This document shows, in pieces, positions 5,659-9,536 of a DNA stretch of 9,536 nucleotides. The stretch lies in assembly GCA_003022745.1 (NCBI GenBank), contig PXSU01000138.1:1-9536 (forward strand), written 5' to 3'. The stretch is from Halobacteriales archaeon SW_9_67_25 (GTDB lineage: Archaea; Halobacteriota; Halobacteria; Halobacteriales; Haloarculaceae). Every line of letters begins with the position of its first letter. Position 1 is the stretch's first letter. Under the pieces are notes generated by a model, which saw nothing but the letters and a program-made list of their open reading frames with translations, was not told where the DNA came from and made no database searches. A program made the position numbers and the translations under genes.

Positions 5659-7517
5659 CACTCCGAGAGGGCCGTCGCCACGTCTTCCAGGTCGAGGCGC
5701 TCGACGGTCTCCGTCGTCGGATGGCCGTTCCCGTTCCAGCCCCGGTACTCGTAGTACTCATCGAGCATCGTGTCGAGTTCCGCCGGCGGACAGTACATCC
5801 CCTCCGAGGGGCCGTCCGGGATAGGCTCGTGTTGTACGCGGTACGGGAGCGTGTCGCTCTCGCGGTCGGCGACGCCGCGGGCGACGTTGATGAGCCGTTC
5901 GAGGTTGTAGACCCGCTCGCCGACGCGTTCGACCGCTTCGAGCGAGAGGTCCCAGCCTGTCGCGAGTTCGATCGCCTCCCGGTAGTTGTCATTGATGCGG
6001 GGGCCCCACCCGCCCTCGCTGACGAACCGACACTGTGTCAGCGAATCGCCCAGCGCAGTGAAGTGCTGGCTGCGGGCGGCGAAGGCCGGCGTCCCCTCGG
6101 TCGTCTCGTCGTGGTGGCCGTCGTACTGCAGCGTCGGCCGGGTGTCGTGGTGGGAACCACCGCGGGTGGCGGTGGCGTAGCCGATGCTCATCCCCTTGAG
6201 TCCGCGCGCCGAGTGTGCGGCGAACTCCAGGCCCTTCGTGCCGTAGAGGTACCGCGTTGCGTCGTCGGCCAGCGACGCCGCGAGCCGGAACGACCCTTCG
6301 GCGAGGTCGTCTCCGAACCCCTCGCGGTGGGCGGTCTTGCCGGCGAGTTCGACCAGCCCGTCGGCGTCGCCGAAGGTCAGGTGGGGAGAGGCGTCCTCGT
6401 CGAGCAGTCCCTTCTCGTGACACTCCCGGGCGAAAGCGACCGTGACGCCCCAGGAGATAGTGTCCATCCCGAGGCGGTCACAGCGGTCGTTGGCCGCGAT
6501 GACGCGCTCGATGTCGTAGACACCTTGCATGGTGGCGGTCCCGAACAGCGACTCGAATTCGGGGATCTTGGCCCCGGTGACACCCTCGGCTTCGACGGAG
6601 ACGTGCTTCCCGCACTTGACCGCACAGTTCGCACAGGTGGTGTCCTCGGTGACGTACTCGGATCTGAGCGTCTCGCCGCTGATCGCTTCGGCCTCTCCGG
6701 GGCGTGCCTGCTCGGTCTGCATGTTTCGCTGGCCGAGTTTGCCCATCTCGTGTATCGGATTCACCAGCCCCGCGGTCCCGTACTCCTGGAGCATTTCGGT
6801 GTCCTCCATCAGCCGCCCCATCTGCTGGACGCTCCGGCTCTGTAAGTCGCCCACAGGCTCGGGCTCGAACTCTCCCTCTTGGACCGCGATGGCTTTGACG
6901 TTCTTCGAGCCCAGCACGGCGCCGCTACCCCCGCGCCCGGCGACGCCCTCGCGGATCTCCGAGTCGTGCAGGAGGCAGGCGTAGCGCACCTCGTTCTCGC
7001 CGGCCGGCCCGTTCGCGAGGACGTGGGTGTCGTAGCCCACCCCCTCGCGCTCGCGGACCGCCTCGCAGGTCCCGTAGGTCTCCATGCCGGCGAGGTCCCC
7101 GGCCGGCTCGACCTCGGCGCCGTCGCCGTCGACGAGGACGTACGAGAGGTCTTCGGCCCGGCCGTGGAGGACGACGACCTCGAAGCCGGTCGTCTTCTGT
7201 GCGCGTGGCAGCGTGCCGCCGAACGTCGAGTCGAAAAAGCCGTTCGTCATCGGGCTCACGAACCCGAGAACGCCACGGGAGGTCGACTGGAAGGGCGTGG
7301 CGTTCATCGGGCCGACCGCCATCGCGAGGACGTTCCCTGGGTCCAGCGGGTCGGCCTCGACCGGGACGTGCTCGGCAACCTGCTTGGCGACGAACCCGTT
7401 GCCGCCGAGAAACCGCCGGGCGTCTGCGGGGTCGATCTCCTCGACTTCCGTCTCGCCGGTGTCAAGGTGTACGTGGAGTATCTCGCCACCGTACACGGGA
7501 GGGAGCGAATCGGTCAT
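5658..7517 (-). CDS. aor: Aldehyde:ferredoxin oxidoreductase family protein (tungstopterin, 4Fe-4S)
   Basis: Oxidises aldehydes (or a related substrate) to acids with ferredoxin as acceptor, using a bis-pterin tungsten cofactor and one 4Fe-4S cluster. It has 619 residues, full family length. The N-terminal pterin-binding part includes GPMNATPFQSTSRG (69-82) and GRGGSGAVLGSKNVKA (194-209). The cluster ligands are C295, C298 and C302 (CANCAVKC) plus C496 (DSLTQC). A DxxGMD motif at 347-352 matches the conserved pterin-site motif. ATRGGSHHDTRP is at 450-461. The frame is open upstream to 7646, but the ATG at 7517 gives the family start (PPVYGGEILHVHLDTG). A TATA-like CTTACG (7546-7551) lies about 31 bases upstream. 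It overlaps the ubiquitin-like gene by one base. Paralogues act on aldehydes, formaldehyde or glyceraldehyde-3-phosphate; the substrate cannot be read from the sequence. Confidence 0.94.
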   Translation of the reverse strand: MTDSLPPVYGGEILHVHLDTGETEVEEIDPADARRFLGGNGFVAKQVAEHVPVEADPLDPGNVLAMAVGPMNATPFQSTSRGVLGFVSPMTNGFFDSTFGGTLPRAQKTTGFEVVVLHGRAEDLSYVLVDGDGAEVEPAGDLAGMETYGTCEAVREREGVGYDTHVLANGPAGENEVRYACLLHDSEIREGVAGRGGSGAVLGSKNVKAIAVQEGEFEPEPVGDLQSRSVQQMGRLMEDTEMLQEYGTAGLVNPIHEMGKLGQRNMQTEQARPGEAEAISGETLRSEYVTEDTTCANCAVKCGKHVSVEAEGVTGAKIPEFESLFGTATMQGVYDIERVIAANDRCDRLGMDTISWGVTVAFARECHEKGLLDEDASPHLTFGDADGLVELAGKTAHREGFGDDLAEGSFRLAASLADDATRYLYGTKGLEFAAHSARGLKGMSIGYATATRGGSHHDTRPTLQYDGHHDETTEGTPAFAARSQHFTALGDSLTQCRFVSEGGWGPRINDNYREAIELATGWDLSLEAVERVGERVYNLERLINVARGVADRESDTLPYRVQHEPIPDGPSEGMYCPPAELDTMLDEYYEYRGWNGNGHPTTETVERLDLEDVATALSE

Positions 7518-7582
7518 CGTCTCTGGTAGTACAGTTGCCCGTCGGACGTAAGAAAGTGACCACACCACAGCAGCAGTCACTG

Positions 7583-8431
7583 TCAGACGAGGACCCGCTC
7601 GATGTCCACGACGACCCCGGACTCGCTCCCGGGATCGGCGACACACCGGCCCAGACAGACGGCAGCACTGTCGGGGGTAAAACAGGCAACGAACTCGCCG
7701 TCACCGGTCGGCGCCGGTGGGGGTGTCCCGACCGTGCCGGCACCGGCGGCCGCCGCGGTATCGAGGACGCCGGGCGCGTAGACCGGTGCCCCCTCCGCGA
7801 CCTCGCGTGCGGCACTCGCGGCGATAGTGACGCGGGGCAGACCCTCCAGGGCCCGCTCGGCGGGCGCGACGACCTCCCGGAGCGGCCCGGGGTCACCCTC
7901 CCGGCAGAAGGCGAGCGCGTCGACGAACGCCTCCATCGTCGCCAGCCCGGCGTCGTCGAAGGTGCCCGCCGCCGTGCGTCGCAGGTCACCCATGTGTGCG
8001 CCAGTCCCCAGCGCCAGCCCGAGGTCGTGACAGAGTTTCCGGACGTAGGTACCGGACTCGCAGGTCACGCGGAGCAACGCCCGTTGCCCGCGCCAGTCGA
8101 GTACGTCGAGAGCGTGGATCTCGCGGACGCGGGTCTCCCGCCTGACCGCGCTCTTTCGTGGCGGTTTCTGGTAAATCTCCCCCTCGAACTCCGCGAGGGT
8201 CGCCTCGAAGTCCGCGGGCAGGGGCCCGTGGAGTTCGAGGACCGCCACGTACCCCTTGGCGGCGTCGTCGAAGACCTGGGCACACCGCGCCGCGTCGCCG
8301 AGCAGCATCGGCAACGCGCCCGTGACCTTCGGGTCCAGGGTGCCGCCGTGGGCGACCCGGTCGAGCGCAGAAGCGTCCCCCTCGGGAGTGGTGTGCCCGT
8401 CGGCAAGCGCGTCGGCGGCGGCGTCGCGCAC
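7583..8431 (-). CDS. truB: tRNA/rRNA pseudouridine synthase TruB/Cbf5, N-terminally truncated
   Basis: Cbf5-type uridine isomerase, in archaea the catalytic subunit of H/ACA guide RNPs and also able to modify tRNA U55. It has 282 residues from a GTG start. The catalytic Asp is D33 in [20 protein letters not shown] (59-65 region to 75) carries the conserved Tyr. [12 protein letters not shown] is at 87-98 and [13 protein letters not shown] at 126-138. A PUA domain (209-282) contains [15 protein letters not shown] and [10 protein letters not shown]. Upstream in frame I read THQVAAW before the GTG, then an in-frame TGA at 8465-8467. Family members normally carry about 30-40 residues here, including the motif NLDKPxGPS before HQV. 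Those codons are missing and the DNA passes directly into the end of cmk. No ATG is available; GTG at 8431 is the first usable start. Function is doubtful unless the junction is a sequence error. Confidence 0.85.
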   Translation of the reverse strand: MRDAAADALADGHTTPEGDASALDRVAHGGTLDPKVTGALPMLLGDAARCAQVFDDAAKGYVAVLELHGPLPADFEATLAEFEGEIYQKPPRKSAVRRETRVREIHALDVLDWRGQRALLRVTCESGTYVRKLCHDLGLALGTGAHMGDLRRTAAGTFDDAGLATMEAFVDALAFCREGDPGPLREVVAPAERALEGLPRVTIAASAAREVAEGAPVYAPGVLDTAAAAGAGTVGTPPPAPTGDGEFVACFTPDSAAVCLGRCVADPGSESGVVVDIERVLV

Positions 8432-9020
8432 CCAGGCCGCGACCTGGTGCGTAGGCGACGCCGGTCACCGGGTTCTTGCCCTCGTCAGTCCCGGGGTCGT
8501 AGCTCCCGACGGCGTCGTGGACGAGGTCGACGACGCCCTCGGGGCCCCACCGGGCGGTGTTCACCACGAGGTCGTAGATACGCAGGTCCTCGATGTCGAT
8601 GCCGTAGTACTCCCGGTAGCGCAACGCCTCGCTGTCGGCTCTAGCAGTGGTCTCCTCGCGGGCCTGGTCGGTCGGTTTGTCCTCGCGGTCGGCGATCCGG
8701 GCGGCCCGCACGTCGACGGGCGCGTCGAGCCAGACGCGCAGGTCGGCGTACTCCCCGGCCATCCAGCCCGCGAGCCGGGATTCGAGGACGAGGTCGTCGC
8801 GCTCGCGGGCCGTCGAGCGCAACCGCCGGTCGAGGTCGCGGTCGATCTCGTCGTCCTTCTCGGCGAGCCTGTTGAGTTCCAGCGGTGAGAGCCCGCGCTC
8901 GGCGGCGATTTCGCGGAAGATGTCGCCCCCGGAGACGTGCTCGTACCCCAGCCGGTCGGCGAGGTCGGCAGCGAGCGTGCTCTTGCCACTGCCGGCGGGT
9001 CCCGAGACGGTGATCAGCAT
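7986..9020 (-). CDS. cmk: Cytidylate kinase, reading frame run on into truB
   Basis: Archaeal CMP/dCMP kinase, which makes (d)CDP for pyrimidine nucleotide supply. The recognisable kinase is residues 1-190 (8451-9020): P-loop GPAGSGKST (7-15), GDIFR (32-36), a [14 protein letters not shown] segment at 111-124 and a terminal [18 protein letters not shown]. Archaeal Cmk is about 190 residues, so nearly the whole enzyme is present. Its own stop is missing: after Y190 the frame continues into truB one base out of phase, adding about 154 Arg/Gly/Pro-rich residues before a TGA at 7986-7988. I take that tail as a deletion by-product, not a domain. The ATG at 9020 matches the family start [10 protein letters not shown]; the longer upstream ORF does not. 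CCTCAAAGAGG (9041-9051), centred about 26 bases upstream, may hold a degenerate TATA. Cmk is usually found near adk-DUF106; here it is about 6 kb away and on the opposite strand. Confidence 0.85.
   Translation of the reverse strand: MLITVSGPAGSGKSTLAADLADRLGYEHVSGGDIFREIAAERGLSPLELNRLAEKDDEIDRDLDRRLRSTARERDDLVLESRLAGWMAGEYADLRVWLDAPVDVRAARIADREDKPTDQAREETTARADSEALRYREYYGIDIEDLRIYDLVVNTARWGPEGVVDLVHDAVGSYDPGTDEGKNPVTGVAYAPGRGLGARRRRRRACRRAHHSRGGRFCARPGRPRRHPGPEGHGRVADAARRRGAVCPGLRRRRQGVRGGPRTPRAPARGLRGDPRGVRGGDLPETATKERGQAGDPRPRDPRSRRTRLARATGVAPRDLRVRYLRPETLSRPRAGAGDWRTHG
8429..8467 (-). other. Deletion-like junction joining cmk to truB
   Basis: Minus-strand reading of the same bases: the cmk frame gives [10 protein letters not shown] ending at 8451-8453, while the truB frame one base over picks up at 8452 with [11 protein letters not shown]. 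Conserved cmk C-terminus and conserved truB interior therefore abut with no stop codon, spacer, truB start or NLDKPxG motif between them. An out-of-frame deletion of about a hundred or more bases is the simplest reading. An assembly or base-calling error would give the same picture. Confidence 0.7.
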
Positions 9021-9125
9021 ATCGTCCGTCGGGCGGTCGGCCTCAAAGAGGTTGCGAGTTGGGACGGGTGTGTGACCGGCCGGAGGCGTCCGTGCTGATG
9101 TCTGTCCCCGACACCGGCGCCCCGG

Positions 9126-9136
9126 GTACTTATACC
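9126..9136 (+). promoter_or_regulatory. TATA box for the REC-domain gene
   Basis: GTACTTATACC contains the best TATA-like element in the 9021-9170 gap, centred about 40 bases before the ATG at 9171. Transcription would start near 9157-9160, giving a leader of roughly 12 bases that includes GGAG (9162-9165), 5 bases before the ATG. This gene thus appears to be led and Shine-Dalgarno dependent, unlike adk. Confidence 0.5.
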
Positions 9137-9170
9137 GGTCGTTCACCATGGACACCCTAACGGAGTTGCC

Positions 9171-9536
9171 ATGTCACTCTCAGCAGGGACGGCGCTATCG
9201 GCCGGGGAGGATATCACGGTACTGCACGTCGACGACGACCCCGACGTGCTCGACATCACGGCGACCTTTCTGCAGCGGGCGGACCGCCGGTTCGAGGTCG
9301 TCACTGAGACGGACCCGGACGCGGCGCTGGACCGGCTCGACGGGGGTGTCGACTGTGTCGTCAGCGATTACCAGATGCCTGCGATGGACGGTCTGGCGTT
9401 CCTCGACGCGGTCCGGGACGAGGCACCCGAGTTGCCCTTTGTTCTCTTTACCGGCAAGGGCAGCGAGGAGATCGCCAGCGACGCCATCTCGGCGGGCGTC
9501 ACCGACTACCTCCAGAAGCGGACCGGAACCGACCAG
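9171..9536 (+). CDS. Receiver-domain (REC) signalling protein, 5' part
   Basis: The start of a haloarchaeal two-component protein, open through the window edge (122 residues visible). A complete receiver domain is present: acidic pocket D21-D23 in [12 protein letters not shown], phosphoacceptor D66 in [12 protein letters not shown], the switch Thr T94 in [17 protein letters not shown] and the conserved Lys K116 in DYLQK. In haloarchaea this REC type is usually followed by PAS/GAF and histidine-kinase or HTH modules, which would lie beyond the window. The ATG at 9171 is chosen for its GGAG Shine-Dalgarno; an ATG at 9148 is out of frame. It belongs to the same REC family as the remnant at 34-304 but points the other way. 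The signal sensed cannot be inferred. Confidence 0.92.
   Translation, partial: MSLSAGTALSAGEDITVLHVDDDPDVLDITATFLQRADRRFEVVTETDPDAALDRLDGGVDCVVSDYQMPAMDGLAFLDAVRDEAPELPFVLFTGKGSEEIASDAISAGVTDYLQKRTGTDQ

Noticed and set aside
5721..6845. A 374-codon plus-strand open frame
   Set aside because: It is antisense to aor with no recognisable domain; the AOR frame carries the cluster cysteines and pterin motifs.
7986..8450. The C-terminal half of the extended cmk reading frame as a genuine extra domain
   Set aside because: It is Arg/Gly/Pro-rich and is truB read one base out of frame; truB in the correct frame shows strong family motifs over the same bases.
7199..8644. A 481-codon plus-strand open frame
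   Set aside because: Very Arg-rich product crossing aor, truB and cmk on the other strand; no promoter or domain.
1..9536. CRISPR array, insertion sequence, tRNA or att site
   Set aside because: No regularly spaced repeats, no transposase-like frame with terminal inverted repeats, and no tRNA-like folds seen. The only repeats are the 22-base pair at 5340-5399 and the inverted repeats described.

Overview
The window looks like chromosomal DNA from a halophilic archaeon (Halobacteria, Haloarcula/Halorubrum-like; genus not determinable by eye). The support is high GC, acidic proteins, TATA elements about 26 bases before start codons (leaderless genes), and archaeal gene families: ribosomal protein LX/L20A, prefoldin alpha, DUF106, archaeal FtsY, Cbf5-type TruB and a haloarchaeal receiver (REC) family.

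Layout, left to right. 34-304 (-): remnant of a REC/histidine-kinase protein, in which a REC N-terminus is joined out of frame to a kinase C-terminus. 355-1368 (-): hemE, divergent from adk (1490-2140, +). 2247-3143 (+): DUF106, an Oxa1/YidC/EMC3-like membrane insertase homologue. From 3191 to 9020 every gene is on the minus strand. In transcription order these are cmk, truB, aor, a SAMP/MoaD-type ubiquitin-like protein, a small two-helix membrane protein, rpl20A, pfdA and ftsY. 9171-end (+): the start of another REC-domain protein, cut by the window edge.

The genes fall into functional groups. rpl20A-pfdA-ftsY form a tight operon for the ribosome, nascent-chain chaperoning and SRP targeting. 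DUF106 converges on ftsY and probably acts in the same membrane-protein insertion pathway. aor and the small sulfur-carrier-like gene overlap by one base (TGATG) and suggest a tungsto/molybdopterin oxidoreductase unit. adk, DUF106, cmk and truB belong to a widely conserved archaeal translation-linked neighbourhood, here split between the two strands.

No new multi-gene system is evident. The unusual points are lesions and structure. A deletion-like junction fuses the end of cmk to the interior of truB, leaving TruB without its N-terminal motif. A second deletion fossil lies in the REC/kinase remnant. A shared inverted repeat spans the two convergent 3' ends of DUF106 and ftsY. A 22-base duplication copies the 3' end of the SAMP-like gene. 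The two deletion-like junctions should first be tested as possible assembly errors.
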